This document shows positions 9,210-18,149 of a stretch of DNA of 64,000 bases, in pieces. Every line of letters starts with the position of its first letter. Positions within the stretch are counted from its first letter, which is position 1. Origin of the DNA: Pseudobacter sp051955275 (lineage in GTDB: Bacteria > Bacteroidota > Bacteroidia > Chitinophagales > Chitinophagaceae). Position numbers and translations under genes: made by a program. The notes below the pieces were generated by a model. The model was not told where the DNA came from. It ran no database searches and was given only the letters and a program-made list of their open reading frames with translations. The stretch lies in contig NZ_JBQCGW010000003.1 of the NCBI RefSeq assembly GCF_051955275.1, positions 1-64,000 of the forward strand, read 5' to 3'.

Positions 9210-10271
9210 ATGAAGCGAGTCCTCCCACATATTTTGTTCTGGCTTGGATACTGGGCGCTGCTGGATTATGGAGAATTCATGTGGATACTTAATTTCACTA
9301 AGGAGTGGTCATTCACCAAGGTATTCGGAAAATCAGTGATCGCATCTTTCCTGTATGGGCTATCCAATATGGCCTTTGCCTATTATATTGCCTATATCGC
9401 CTTACCCAGGATTGTTAAGAACAGTGCTGCAGTTTTCATGAATACGCTCATGATCCTGGTTCCTTATATTGCCGCCATTTTCTCCTTCATTATACTTGCC
9501 CAGCAATTGATTCTGCCTTACGTTTACGAGGGCATTGTAACTCCAGGAGCCTTCTTCGATGCACAAAAATTCATTAGCCTGATGGTTGAACTGGCATTTC
9601 CCGCCGGGATCCTGGTAGCTTTCCGACTGGTAGCCACGCAGGTGGAAGCCAAGGAAAGAGAAAAAGAATTGCTGAAAGAAAAGCTGACCACAGAACTCAG
9701 ATTACTGAAAAGCCAACTCAACCCGCACTTTCTTTTCAACACCCTGAACAATATCTATGCACTCACCAGGAAGAAAAGCGATCAGGCTCCCGATGTTGTA
9801 CTGAAACTGTCGGAACTGCTCAGTTTCATGTTGTATGAATCCGGGGCAGATACCATCCCGCTTGAGAAAGAGATCAAATTCCTGGAAGATTATATTTCTT
9901 TGCAACAGATCAGGTTCACGGATGAGCTATCTGTGGTATTCAATAAGCAGATCGAAGAGCCAGGACAAAACATTGCACCACTGATCCTGCTGCCACTGGT
10001 TGAAAACGCTTTCAAGCATGGGGCCAGTGAAAACCATTTCGATAGTTTCATTCATATCGATCTCATGGTAAAAGACGGTCAGCTCAGTTTCAGGATCTCC
10101 AACAGTTTCGAGAAACAGATGAACGGAACAGCTACCCGCAGCATCGGGCTGAACCATACAACCAGACAACTGGAGCTGATGTACAGAGAACAGCAACTGG
10201 TGATCAACACTTCAGATAATGTATTCAATGTAGATCTTTCAGTAAACCTAAACAGCTATGGAAAAATTTAA
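9210..10271 (+). CDS. LytS/YehU-type sensor histidine kinase
   Basis: Membrane sensor kinase of the His_kinase (PF06580) family, 353 residues from the ATG at 9210. The upstream frame has only a TTG start and a short unrelated extension. Four predicted helices fill the first about 130 residues, with no separate sensor domain. Then comes a short coiled linker rich in Lys and Glu, and the phosphorylation motif NPHFLFNTLNNIYAL. The ATP-binding part has LVENAFKHGASE and ends with the G-box RSIGLNHTTRQLELMY. It overlaps the response regulator by 14 bases, so the two are one unit. The signal is unknown. Confidence 0.93.
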   Translation: MKRVLPHILFWLGYWALLDYGEFMWILNFTKEWSFTKVFGKSVIASFLYGLSNMAFAYYIAYIALPRIVKNSAAVFMNTLMILVPYIAAIFSFIILAQQLILPYVYEGIVTPGAFFDAQKFISLMVELAFPAGILVAFRLVATQVEAKEREKELLKEKLTTELRLLKSQLNPHFLFNTLNNIYALTRKKSDQAPDVVLKLSELLSFMLYESGADTIPLEKEIKFLEDYISLQQIRFTDELSVVFNKQIEEPGQNIAPLILLPLVENAFKHGASENHFDSFIHIDLMVKDGQLSFRISNSFEKQMNGTATRSIGLNHTTRQLELMYREQQLVINTSDNVFNVDLSVNLNSYGKI

Positions 10272-10974
10272 CTGCCTGATCATCGAAGACGAGCCACTGG
10301 CTGCAGAAGTGCTGCAGGACTACATCTCACAGATCCCCTTCCTGGAATGCCAGCACAGTTGCCGGGACGGCATTTATGCCATGCACATCTTACAGAAAGA
10401 AAAGATAGATGTGATCTTCCTCGATATCCATCTTCCGAAAATAAAAGGGCTCGATTTTCTCCGGACGCTGAAGAACCCGCCACAGGTTATTGTTACCACT
10501 GCCTACCGGGATTATGCCATTGACGGTTATGAGTTGAATGTAGTGGATTACCTGCTGAAGCCCATTCATTTCAACCGGTTTCTTACAGCAGTGAACAAAC
10601 TCAGGAACCATGTTCAGCCGCAACCAATTGCAACACCCGCTGCTCTTCCTGCACTTTCAGACCAGGCACATCTCCTGATCAACGTGAACAAGAAAAAGAT
10701 AAAGGTCTATCTCAAAGACATCCTCTATATCGAAAGCAAGAAAGAATATATCAGCATCGTTACAGCCGATCAGTCTTTCATAACCAAATTTTCCCTGACT
10801 GAGATGGAAGCGCAATTGCAGAAAGATAAATTCCTGCGTATCCATCGATCCTTTATTGTTGGAATGGAAAAGATCAAGGCATTCACATCTGTTTCAGTAG
10901 AGATCAATGGCAAAACCTTACCCATTGGCAGAAGTTACCGGGAGCTGGTACAGCAGCTCTTGTCGGAGGGATGA
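10258..10974 (+). CDS. LytTR-family response regulator
   Basis: 238 residues: an N-terminal receiver with the acidic pair EDE near residue 10, the phospho-acceptor Asp56 in VIFLDIHLP, Thr in VTTAYRDYA and Lys in LLKPI. A C-terminal LytTR DNA-binding domain follows (about residues 140-235), with DILYIESKKEYISI, FLRIHRSFIVGM and LPIGRSYREL. Partner of the LytS-type kinase it overlaps. LytTR regulators of this form usually control the cell envelope or nearby genes; targets cannot be named here. Confidence 0.95.
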   Translation: MEKFNCLIIEDEPLAAEVLQDYISQIPFLECQHSCRDGIYAMHILQKEKIDVIFLDIHLPKIKGLDFLRTLKNPPQVIVTTAYRDYAIDGYELNVVDYLLKPIHFNRFLTAVNKLRNHVQPQPIATPAALPALSDQAHLLINVNKKKIKVYLKDILYIESKKEYISIVTADQSFITKFSLTEMEAQLQKDKFLRIHRSFIVGMEKIKAFTSVSVEINGKTLPIGRSYRELVQQLLSEG

Positions 10975-10995
10975 TTTTTTGTAGCTTCGTTCATC

Positions 10996-11565
10996 ATGAG
11001 ACATGTCCTCCGCCAGCATATAGAAAAGATCGTTCCCCTTACGGATGAAGAGTTCGGGACGTTTATCTCCCATTTCAAAACCCGCAAACTGAAGAAACAC
11101 CAGTTCCTGGTGCAGGAAGGAGATGCTGCCCATGCTCATTTCGATAATTTTGTGATCTCCGGTCTGCTCAAAGTATACCACACCAGTGACGACGGGCAGG
11201 AACATATTCTGCAGTTTGCCCCGGAGGACTGGTGGGTAGCGGATTACCAGGCTTGCAGCGTTTCCGGTCCTGCTGTTGTGAACATCAGTTGCCTGGAAGC
11301 CAGTGAAGTGCTCAGCATCAGTTTCGAAAACCGTGAACGTCTCTGCAGCCAGTTCCACAAGCTGGAGCATTTCTTCCGCAAAAAACTCAACGGTGGTTTT
11401 CTTGCGCAGCAACGCCGCATCCTGAGTATGTTAAATAAGAATGCAAAAGAGCGTTATGAACAGTTCCTTCAAGTCTATCCCGGCCTCAGCCAGCGCCTCT
11501 CCAAAACCCTGATCGCTTCTTACCTCGGCGTTTCCCGCGAAACCCTCAGCCGCCTCTCCGACTGA
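10996..11565 (+). CDS. Crp/Fnr-family transcriptional regulator
   Basis: 189 residues: a cyclic-nucleotide-binding-like beta-roll (about residues 20-110) and a short C-terminal winged helix-turn-helix. The recognition helix is LIASYLGVSRETLSRL, after which the protein ends within four residues, as is common in the Bacteroidota branch. No Fe-S cysteines of the Fnr type are present. It is 21 bases after the LytTR gene on the same strand and could be co-transcribed. One of three such paralogues in this window (also at 20841 and 24568). It may control the exported DJ-1 gene 89 bases downstream; this is inferred from position only. Confidence 0.9.
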   Translation: MRHVLRQHIEKIVPLTDEEFGTFISHFKTRKLKKHQFLVQEGDAAHAHFDNFVISGLLKVYHTSDDGQEHILQFAPEDWWVADYQACSVSGPAVVNISCLEASEVLSISFENRERLCSQFHKLEHFFRKKLNGGFLAQQRRILSMLNKNAKERYEQFLQVYPGLSQRLSKTLIASYLGVSRETLSRLSD

Positions 11566-11654
11566 TACCTGTGATATACATCACAGAAAATTAGTGACCT
11601 TACTCATTGGCCACCCATGTCCCTCGTCCGAAATTTGCAGTGTAATTCATCAAC

Positions 11655-12425
11655 ATGAAAAAGACATCTACAATACTGGCTGGTGTGGCGGCAATATTAT
11701 TGCTGACGCTGCTGAGCCTGGGCTTAACTGCGCAAACTCAAAATTCAAATACCATGAGTAAGAAAATTCTGTTCGTTGTTACGAGCCACGACAAGAAAGG
11801 AAGTACCGGCGAACCAACAGGATTCTACCTGGGAGAAGTAACACATCCCTGGGAGGTTTTACATGAAGCAGGTTATGACATTGATTTCGTCAGCCCTAAA
11901 GGAGGCAAAGCACCGGTTGACGGCTTTGATCTCAATGACCCCGTGAACAAAAAATTCTGGGAAGATCCAACCTGGCGCAACAAGGTGGAGAATACCATGA
12001 AGCCTTCCGAAGTGGATCCATCAAAATATATGGCCATTTATTACGCAGGCGGTCATGGCGCTATGTGGGATCTGGCAGATAACCAGGAACTGGCTGCAAT
12101 CGCTTCAAAGATCTACAGCAATAATGGTATTGTAGGGGCTGTGTGCCACGGTCCGGCAGGATTGGTGAATATCAAAGTCGCGAATGGCAAATACCTGGTA
12201 GACGGCAAAAAGATCAATGCCTTTACCAATGAAGAAGAAACAGCCGTTAAGCTGGAGAAAGTAGTTCCCTTCATGCTGGAAAGCAAGCTCATTGAGCGCG
12301 GTGCGAAGTTTGAAAAATCAGGGCTCTGGCAACCACATGTTACCGTTGACCAGCGAGTAGTGACCGGCCAGAACCCGCAATCAGCAAAGGGTGTAGGCGA
12401 AGCGATCTTGAAAGAATTAAAATAG
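11655..12425 (+). CDS. DJ-1/PfpI-family protein, Hsp31-like, with signal peptide
   Basis: 256 residues of the type 1 glutamine-amidotransferase/DJ-1 superfamily. The nucleophile elbow is GAVCHGPAGL with the catalytic Cys, after a conserved glycine-rich loop, YYAGGHGAMWDL. The class I Hsp31-like group has chaperone or methylglyoxal-glyoxalase activity. The first 30 residues form a signal peptide (MKKTSTILAGVAAILLL...). A second ATG at 11754 (MSKKILFVV) would give a cytosolic protein that starts exactly at the domain, so two forms are possible. It is monocistronic with a terminator after it. Confidence 0.88.
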   Translation: MKKTSTILAGVAAILLLTLLSLGLTAQTQNSNTMSKKILFVVTSHDKKGSTGEPTGFYLGEVTHPWEVLHEAGYDIDFVSPKGGKAPVDGFDLNDPVNKKFWEDPTWRNKVENTMKPSEVDPSKYMAIYYAGGHGAMWDLADNQELAAIASKIYSNNGIVGAVCHGPAGLVNIKVANGKYLVDGKKINAFTNEEETAVKLEKVVPFMLESKLIERGAKFEKSGLWQPHVTVDQRVVTGQNPQSAKGVGEAILKELK

Positions 12426-12450
12426 TAAGTGGTTCAATACAGATGTATAC

Positions 12451-12480
12451 CGGCAGGTTTGGTCACCTGCCGTTTTTTTT
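12451..12480 (+). terminator. Terminator after the DJ-1/PfpI gene
   Basis: Perfect 8-bp stem CGGCAGGT/ACCTGCCG (12451-12458 with 12465-12472), then a run of eight T. It is oriented for the gene ending at 12425. Confidence 0.88.
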
Positions 12481-12491
12481 ATTGAGCTTTA

Positions 12492-13925
12492 TTAGTCTTT
12501 TGTAAGATAACGCATCATTGTACTACCCTGTTGGTCCACGCCTACGGCGGCATTCACCAATATGATCACAGCCACTTTCTTTTCAGGGTCAACGCCCAGA
12601 TAAGAGCGGAATCCTCCTGTAGCACCATTATGGAACATCATCTGGCGGTCTCCATTCTTCACATAGATCCAGGCCATTCCCAGACTGAATTTGTTATCCC
12701 TGAAAGTAGTATCATGTGTAAGCCGAATGGCTTTGTTCAGTTTTTTATCTGAGGTTCCCCATTGTGCAGCTGCATACTTCAACATATCCGAGGCAGTGGA
12801 ACGAAGCCCGCCTGCGCCCTGATAAAATGGTGGAAGGTTCCGGTAAAAATGAAGAGAGCCGTCTTCCCTGTACCCCTTTGCATAATGTGCAGAATCCTGT
12901 GGACGGATCCACACCCTGGTATCCCTCATGCCCAGCGGCTGTGCAATGAATTTGTTCACCAGCTCTTCGTAACTCATGTTATACATTCTCTGCATGATAG
13001 TACTGGCAAGTGAAAAGCCAGCATTTGAATACTCATGCTTTAAACCCGGCTCCCTGGTGAGTTTCAGGTTTTTGAGGAAAGAGAAGAATTTATCAACCGG
13101 ATAAATGGTAATTCCATTTTCATCCATCTTTTCATCCTGATAATCCGATGGCATCCTTGGGAAAGCAGCCGTATGATTGAGCAGGTCTTTAAAAGTGACC
13201 ATCCTGTTATTGAACTGTAATGGAGGAATGGAATCAGGAAGATATTTATTCACCGGGTCATCCAGTTTTATTTTCTTCTCACCAATAGCACACGCTACGA
13301 TGGTTGCCGTAAAAGTCTTGGTAATGGAGCCCAGCTCAAAAATTGTATTGGCATCCGGAATTTCATGTAAGGTTTTGCTGGCTTCGCCGTAGTCGTAGAA
13401 ATATTCTTTTCCGTCTTTCAGCACACCAATGCTCATACCAACAGTGCCGGCAGTGGAAATATAAGTCATGGCAATTGAATCCACTTCTTTATCAAGCTCA
13501 GTTTTCAGCGGGTTATTGGACGCTATCTTAGTTATATCTTTCGGCTTTGCCGGCGCAACATAGGATTGAAAGAAGAAGGCTCCCACCTTATCATCAGCTT
13601 CCAGTCCAATCCCTACAGTGAGCGGAACAGAAGCAAATTCTGCTTTATAAATGAGCGCGTTTTGAGTTGATCGCTCATAAGTGAGCTCCTTCAGTTCGCC
13701 GAGAGGAAAGAGATTTTTTTCAGTAACATTCCTGAAATTGTCTTTTGTAATGGCCGACCTGAATGAAGAAGCAGTAAGATCATATAACCTGTCCACATCC
13801 TTCGCATTCAAGTACTGTTTCACCAGCACGGCAATGGAGTCGGTTCTTTGCATGACCGTGCGTTGTGCTGCACTTGAAATAGAGATGGCCAGAAGGGGCA
13901 AAACGAGAAAGGATCGAAGGTTCAT
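12492..13925 (-). CDS. Serine hydrolase, beta-lactamase/penicillin-binding-like, with DUF3887-type N-domain
   Basis: About 477 residues. A signal peptide ends ISSAAQ. Next is a small alpha-beta domain (about residues 20-120; FRSAITKDNFRNV, DDKVGAFFFQSYV) of the DUF3887 kind. The class C beta-lactamase-like domain has the SxxK motif in GSITKTF, the YxN motif in YSNAGF, and HNGATGG near the end in place of the KTG box. Such exported enzymes act as esterases or D-amino peptidases rather than true beta-lactamases. The ATG at 13925 is used because it starts the signal peptide. It is monocistronic and convergent with the DJ-1 gene. Confidence 0.9.
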   Translation of the reverse strand: MNLRSFLVLPLLAISISSAAQRTVMQRTDSIAVLVKQYLNAKDVDRLYDLTASSFRSAITKDNFRNVTEKNLFPLGELKELTYERSTQNALIYKAEFASVPLTVGIGLEADDKVGAFFFQSYVAPAKPKDITKIASNNPLKTELDKEVDSIAMTYISTAGTVGMSIGVLKDGKEYFYDYGEASKTLHEIPDANTIFELGSITKTFTATIVACAIGEKKIKLDDPVNKYLPDSIPPLQFNNRMVTFKDLLNHTAAFPRMPSDYQDEKMDENGITIYPVDKFFSFLKNLKLTREPGLKHEYSNAGFSLASTIMQRMYNMSYEELVNKFIAQPLGMRDTRVWIRPQDSAHYAKGYREDGSLHFYRNLPPFYQGAGGLRSTASDMLKYAAAQWGTSDKKLNKAIRLTHDTTFRDNKFSLGMAWIYVKNGDRQMMFHNGATGGFRSYLGVDPEKKVAVIILVNAAVGVDQQGSTMMRYLTKD

Positions 13926-14121
13926 ACCTGAAATTTTACACTGATTGATGCTCAAATATGCAGATTGTTGGCCGCTTTACAAAGAAACAGCTTACCGGCT
14001 GTACAATATCTGCTATCAAATGCCAATTACATACAGCTAAAAATAAAAATTTATATTTGATCCGCATCATTGCCACTCAAAGGCTTCCCCGGACTCCCGT
14101 ATTATTTTAATCCGTCATTGA

Positions 14122-14682
14122 ATGACATCACCAATTATCAAGACCAATTACACCATCATTACCGGCGGGCCGGGCATGGGCAAAACTGCCATCGTGCATC
14201 ATTTGTCTGAGCTGGGTTATCACTGTGTGCCTGAATCAGGAAGGGCCATCATCCGGCAGCAAACAGCAGAAGGCGGGGATGCGCTTCCCTGGAGCAATCC
14301 GGCTGCATTCGCCAAACTGATGTTCAACAGTTCACTGGAAGATTATTTCCGGCTCATTACTGAATCGGCGCCTGTGTTTTTCGACAGGGGCAGTCCGGAT
14401 GTGATCGGCTACCTGGAGTTGAACGGCCTGCCTGTTCCTTATGAAATGATCGAGGCAGCCAGGAACAACCGCTACCACCAATCCGTTTTCATCACTCCGC
14501 CCTGGCAGGAGATCTATGAAAATGACAGGGAAAGAAAACAGGATTTTGAAGAAGCCGTCAAAACGTATGAAATGATGCAGGCGGTGTACAGCCGTTATGG
14601 TTATGACCTGGTAGAGATTCCAAGGCTGTCCGTTGCCGACCGGGTCAACTTCATACTTGACCAACTCAGCGAAGTGTTCTGA
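14122..14682 (+). CDS. AAA-family P-loop ATPase (AAA_28 type)
   Basis: 186 residues. The Walker A motif is GGPGMGKTA at residue 13, followed by PESGRAIIRQQ, a signature of the AAA_28 family of small kinase-like ATPases, and FFDRGSPDVIGYL, which serves as the Walker B/DRG element. ETVxxYE-like helices and a C-terminal VNFILDQL close the domain. Members look like nucleotide or small-molecule kinases, but no substrate is established. It stands alone, with the DUF1801 gene 96 bases downstream on the same strand. Confidence 0.85.
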   Translation: MTSPIIKTNYTIITGGPGMGKTAIVHHLSELGYHCVPESGRAIIRQQTAEGGDALPWSNPAAFAKLMFNSSLEDYFRLITESAPVFFDRGSPDVIGYLELNGLPVPYEMIEAARNNRYHQSVFITPPWQEIYENDRERKQDFEEAVKTYEMMQAVYSRYGYDLVEIPRLSVADRVNFILDQLSEVF

Positions 14683-14778
14683 GCTGACGCTAAACGCCCG
14701 GAATTTGACGTAAGTGCACAGGTCATTAATCCCGTCTATCCGGTAAATTGCAGCATACATTCACTCAACATCATCACT

Positions 14779-15177
14779 ATGCAAAATTCCAGGAAATTCA
14801 AATCAGTGGATGAATACATCAAAGCATTTCCGGACTTTAAAACACAACTGGAGCACATCAGGGCCATCATCCGGGAAGCCGCTCCCCAGGCGGAGGAGAT
14901 GATCAGTTACAATATGCCGGGTTATAAGCTACATGGCATGCTGGTCTATTTTGCGGCCAATAAGGCGCATCTCGGCCTGTACCCCAGCGCCGCCAAACTG
15001 GAAGACTTTGAAAAGGAACTGTCGAAGTATAACAGGACCAAGGGATCCATTCATTTCCCTTATGACGAGCCTTTGCCCGCAAAACTGATCAGCCGGATCG
15101 TGAAATACCGGGTAAAAGAGAATGAAGCGTTGGCGAAGATCAAAGCTGAAAAGAAGAAAGCAGCTGCTAAAAAGTAA
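14779..15177 (+). CDS. DUF1801 / YdhG-like protein
   Basis: 132 residues matching the DUF1801 (YdhG/YjhG-like, sometimes named iron chaperone) fold. Markers are VDEYIKAFPDFKTQLEHIR at the N-terminus, EEMISYNMPGYKLHGMLVYFAA in the middle and KGSIHFPYDEPLPAKLI towards the end, with a Lys/Ala-rich tail. The family is common and poorly characterised; the iron-chaperone name comes from distant similarity to frataxin-like proteins. It is followed by about 500 bases of decayed genes. Confidence 0.87.
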   Translation: MQNSRKFKSVDEYIKAFPDFKTQLEHIRAIIREAAPQAEEMISYNMPGYKLHGMLVYFAANKAHLGLYPSAAKLEDFEKELSKYNRTKGSIHFPYDEPLPAKLISRIVKYRVKENEALAKIKAEKKKAAAKK

Positions 15178-15188
15178 AATCCCCTGGT

Positions 15189-15553
15189 GATCATTCAGAA
15201 AACAATCAGGCCGTACAGCTCATAGCCGGGCCCTCATGCAACATTTGATCATGTAGCTTGTCAGTTTCCTGGGATCGCCATCAGCCTGGCATGCCTCGGC
15301 AGGCATTTCCGGACATTCAGTGGAACCTGCAGGAACTGATAGCTGAGGACAAAAAGGTATTTTTCCGCTGGACCATCTCGGCCAGTCACCAGCACAACTT
15401 CAATAATATTCCCGCCACTGGTAAGCTGTAGTAAGCGGAGGCATGGGTATCTATACATTGAGCAATGGAAAAATAGTCAGCTCCGCTATCATCACAGACT
15501 GGGTGGATTTCCTGCAACAACTCAATATCCTGCCGGCCGATCTTCTTGCCTAA
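15189..15553 (+). pseudogene. Remnant of a SnoaL-like ester cyclase gene
   Basis: Two reading frames together give an ester cyclase of the SnoaL-like family. In one frame (15252-15431) the translation has MPRQAFPDIQWNLQELIAED, then KKVFFRWTISASH and FNNIPATGKL, ending at TAG 15429. In another frame (15443-15553) it continues MGIYTLSNGKIVSSAIITDW and then DFLQQLNILPADLL. These correspond to the AFPD, RW..GTH, GIPATGK, YRxxNGKI and LLQQLG blocks of the family. A further TGA lies at 15246. One frameshift plus two stops indicate a dead gene. No intact copy is in the window. Confidence 0.75.
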
Positions 15554-15568
15554 CAGAGAAAGGCTACC

Positions 15569-15670
15569 CCTAAAAAAGTTATCTTTATCAACAGGTTCAT
15601 TGTTCCAGCTGCTGCTGTGAATGAATTTAAAAGCTTTGTGCAGATCAATTTCAACAGGCGCAATAACTAA
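15569..15670 (+). pseudogene. Fragment resembling the start of an antibiotic-biosynthesis-monooxygenase domain
   Basis: A 33-codon open stretch without a start codon reads KKVIFINRFIVPAAAVNEF followed by KSFVQINFN and a stop. This matches the first strand and helix of ABM-type ferredoxin-like domains, in which FINxFxVPxxAxxEF is usual. The rest of the domain is absent, so it is a truncated relic, directly after the ester cyclase remnant and just before the peptidase start. Confidence 0.45.
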
Positions 15671-15681
15671 ATAACAATCGC

Positions 15682-17736
15682 ATGCAACAGGCAGGGCAAC
15701 GTAACTTATTTTTATCAGTTATCCTCTATTTCACCAGTTGCATCTTGTTCTTATTCATTGCATACCCTGTCTCCGCCCAGCGAACACTCAGCTTCCATGA
15801 TGCGTACGAAGGCGACGAATCTACCCTTACGGCAAAGCTGCCAACCTTTCTGCGCTGGGGATTGCAAAACCAGTTGATCTTCGAGGACCGGGATCAGAAA
15901 ATACTCATGTTTGATCCCGCAACCCGAAAAGTATCTGAATACAAGCTGAGATCTCCTGCCAGGGCAGCATTACCCTGGAAAACAACAGACATGCCTATAA
16001 GCAGTCCTGACGGAAAATTCATTGCCTATCTTTCCAACAATGATATCTTCCTGAAAGATCTGCATACTCAGCAAACCAGACGGCTGACCACAGATGGTAA
16101 CGACTCCACTCTCAACGGCATTGCCAGTTTTGTATATAAAGAAGAGATCACGGGCCCCAACACCCTGCGATGGAGCCCTAACAGCCAGTACCTGGCCTTC
16201 ATGCGCTTTGATGAAAGCAATGTACCTGTATATTCCATGTATATTCCTGAAGGGCAATATGGCCGGATCGAAACGCAACGTTACCCAATGCCTGGTAATA
16301 CCAATCCACGTGTAAAGATCGGCATTATCCATATCCCCACAGGTAAACTGGTATGGGCGGATTTCCCGGATGCAGATCAGTATTTCGGAAGGCTGTCTTT
16401 TACCCCCACCAACAAATTGTTGCTAAAATGGATGCCAAGGCAACAACAGGAAGTGAAGGTGTTTGAAGTGAACCCTGACAATGGAGCAAAAAAGCAGATC
16501 TACGAAGAGCACTCCTCCACCTGGCTCGATATCAACAATTGCGCAGACATCACTTATATCGATAGTGGCAGGCATTTCATCCTTGCCTCGGAGAGAACAG
16601 GGTTCCGCCATTACTATCTCTACCGCGCGGATGGCACAGCACTGAATGCTATCACCAGCGGGGATTACAGCACAGCCAACTATCTCCGGCTCGATGAAAA
16701 GAATCATGTACTCTACTTTGCAGCGCGCAAGGAAAATTCTGCGCGCCTCGATGTTTACAGTGTACAACTGGATGGAAAGAATATGAAACGCATCAGCCAG
16801 GGGCCCTACCATTACAGCAAGGTGTACATCTCACCCGATTTTCGCTACTTCATGGCCAATTACAGCAATGTTAACACCGTTACCGCTACTGCTGTCTTCA
16901 ATATGAAAGGTCAAAAGATGGCAGACCTGGGTAATGCACAGGGAAGCCTGTTCAACTCTTATACGCTGCCACGCAAATCTCTCATGCGCATTAAGAGCAG
17001 TGACGGCCTTTTTGAACTTCCCGTCACCATCACTTATCCCCCCAATTTCGACAGCACCAAAAAATACCCCGTACTGATGACAGTATATGGTGGCCCCGGC
17101 GCCGGAAAAGTGTATGACGAATGGAACGCCGGCCTTGCAGAAACCTACTGGGCCCAGCAGGGTGTTATACAGGTAGCGGCGGACAACCGCAGCAGCGGGC
17201 ATTTTGGAAAGAAAGGCATGGACTATATCTACCGGCAGACAGGGATCCACGAAACTGAAGATTTTATGGCCGTGGGCAGATGGCTGAAACAACAGCCCTG
17301 GGTACATCCAGGCAAACTCTGCATCACCGGCTTCAGCTTCGGTGGTTATATGACCATGATGGCGCTTACCTATGGTGCCGGTGTGTTCGATTATGGCGTG
17401 GCCTACTATGGCACCAGCGACTGGTATCTGTATGATACCCCTTACGCAGAGCGCTACATGGGTAGTCCCGCTGACAATAAAGAAGGCTACCGGAAAACAG
17501 CAGTGAATACCTATGCACACCAGTACAAAGGCATGCTGCGCATTATTCATGGCCTGAGCGACAACAACGTGCATCCGCAGAACAGTCTTGAAGTTGCCAG
17601 TAAACTGCAGGAATTAGGCAAACATTTCGAATTGATTCTTTACCCCGGTGTAAAGCATGGCTTCTCAGGAAAGAAATGGTTGCACAGCAAAAAGGAACTG
17701 GCCATCTTCATCAACAGGTATCTTTTACAACCCTGA
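15682..17736 (+). CDS. Dipeptidyl peptidase IV-like S9 serine peptidase
   Basis: Exported S9B prolyl oligopeptidase family enzyme, 684 residues. A signal peptide ends PVSAQR. An eight-bladed propeller (DPPIV_N, about residues 90-440) is followed by the alpha/beta hydrolase domain. Catalytic Ser552 lies in GFSFGGYM, the Asp in HGLSDNNVH and the His in GVKHGFSG. The S9B oxyanion and N-terminus-binding features (VYGGPGAG; the propeller Glu pair in YKEEITG) are present. It should release dipeptides, preferably X-Pro, from peptides in the periplasm. It is monocistronic, and the 5' flank is decayed sequence. Confidence 0.94.
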   Translation: MQQAGQRNLFLSVILYFTSCILFLFIAYPVSAQRTLSFHDAYEGDESTLTAKLPTFLRWGLQNQLIFEDRDQKILMFDPATRKVSEYKLRSPARAALPWKTTDMPISSPDGKFIAYLSNNDIFLKDLHTQQTRRLTTDGNDSTLNGIASFVYKEEITGPNTLRWSPNSQYLAFMRFDESNVPVYSMYIPEGQYGRIETQRYPMPGNTNPRVKIGIIHIPTGKLVWADFPDADQYFGRLSFTPTNKLLLKWMPRQQQEVKVFEVNPDNGAKKQIYEEHSSTWLDINNCADITYIDSGRHFILASERTGFRHYYLYRADGTALNAITSGDYSTANYLRLDEKNHVLYFAARKENSARLDVYSVQLDGKNMKRISQGPYHYSKVYISPDFRYFMANYSNVNTVTATAVFNMKGQKMADLGNAQGSLFNSYTLPRKSLMRIKSSDGLFELPVTITYPPNFDSTKKYPVLMTVYGGPGAGKVYDEWNAGLAETYWAQQGVIQVAADNRSSGHFGKKGMDYIYRQTGIHETEDFMAVGRWLKQQPWVHPGKLCITGFSFGGYMTMMALTYGAGVFDYGVAYYGTSDWYLYDTPYAERYMGSPADNKEGYRKTAVNTYAHQYKGMLRIIHGLSDNNVHPQNSLEVASKLQELGKHFELILYPGVKHGFSGKKWLHSKKELAIFINRYLLQP

Positions 17737-17766
17737 TGCAGTAACTTCATACCTCAACTTTTTCTT

Positions 17767-18081
17767 ATGATCTTTCAAAGAAGCATACCCATTTTATATT
17801 CAGGCAATGTGGAGAAAAGCCTTACTTATTACACGGAAGTTTTAGGCTTCGATTGTAAATGGGACTGGGGCAATCAAGATGTGATGGTAGCCCCCAAATG
17901 GCAGGGTAAACAGATCGGCACAGCCATGATGAATGCCATCAGGAACTGGCTGCAGGAAAATGCACCACACAATTCTCTGGTGTGATTATACACCGGAGGC
18001 TACCTGGCTCCCTTCTACAACCAGTTCGGCTTCCGTCATGCTTACGGCATGAGTATGCGTATCCAAAAACCGGAGCAGTAA
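17767..18081 (+). pseudogene. VOC-GNAT chimeric gene interrupted by one in-frame TGA
   Basis: A single frame of 104 codons plus stop. The first about 35 residues are the start of a VOC/glyoxalase-type protein (FQRSIPILYSGNVEKSLTYY, then TEVLGFDCKWDWG). From there it changes without a break into the C-terminal half of a GNAT acetyltransferase (DVMVAPKWQGKQIGTAMM, acetyl-CoA loop Q-G-K-Q-I-G-T). A TGA at 17983-17985 falls where GNAT homologues have Gly in LVGLYTG. The frame then continues LYTGGYLAPFYNQFGFRHAY to TAA at 18079. The best explanation is deletion between two genes followed by a nonsense mutation. Neither domain is complete. Confidence 0.75.
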
Positions 18082-18149
18082 ACACATTACAAAACGATGT
18101 AACGATGTACTGTAATATTAAAGCCTCTCCTATGCCTGTTCCAACCTTC

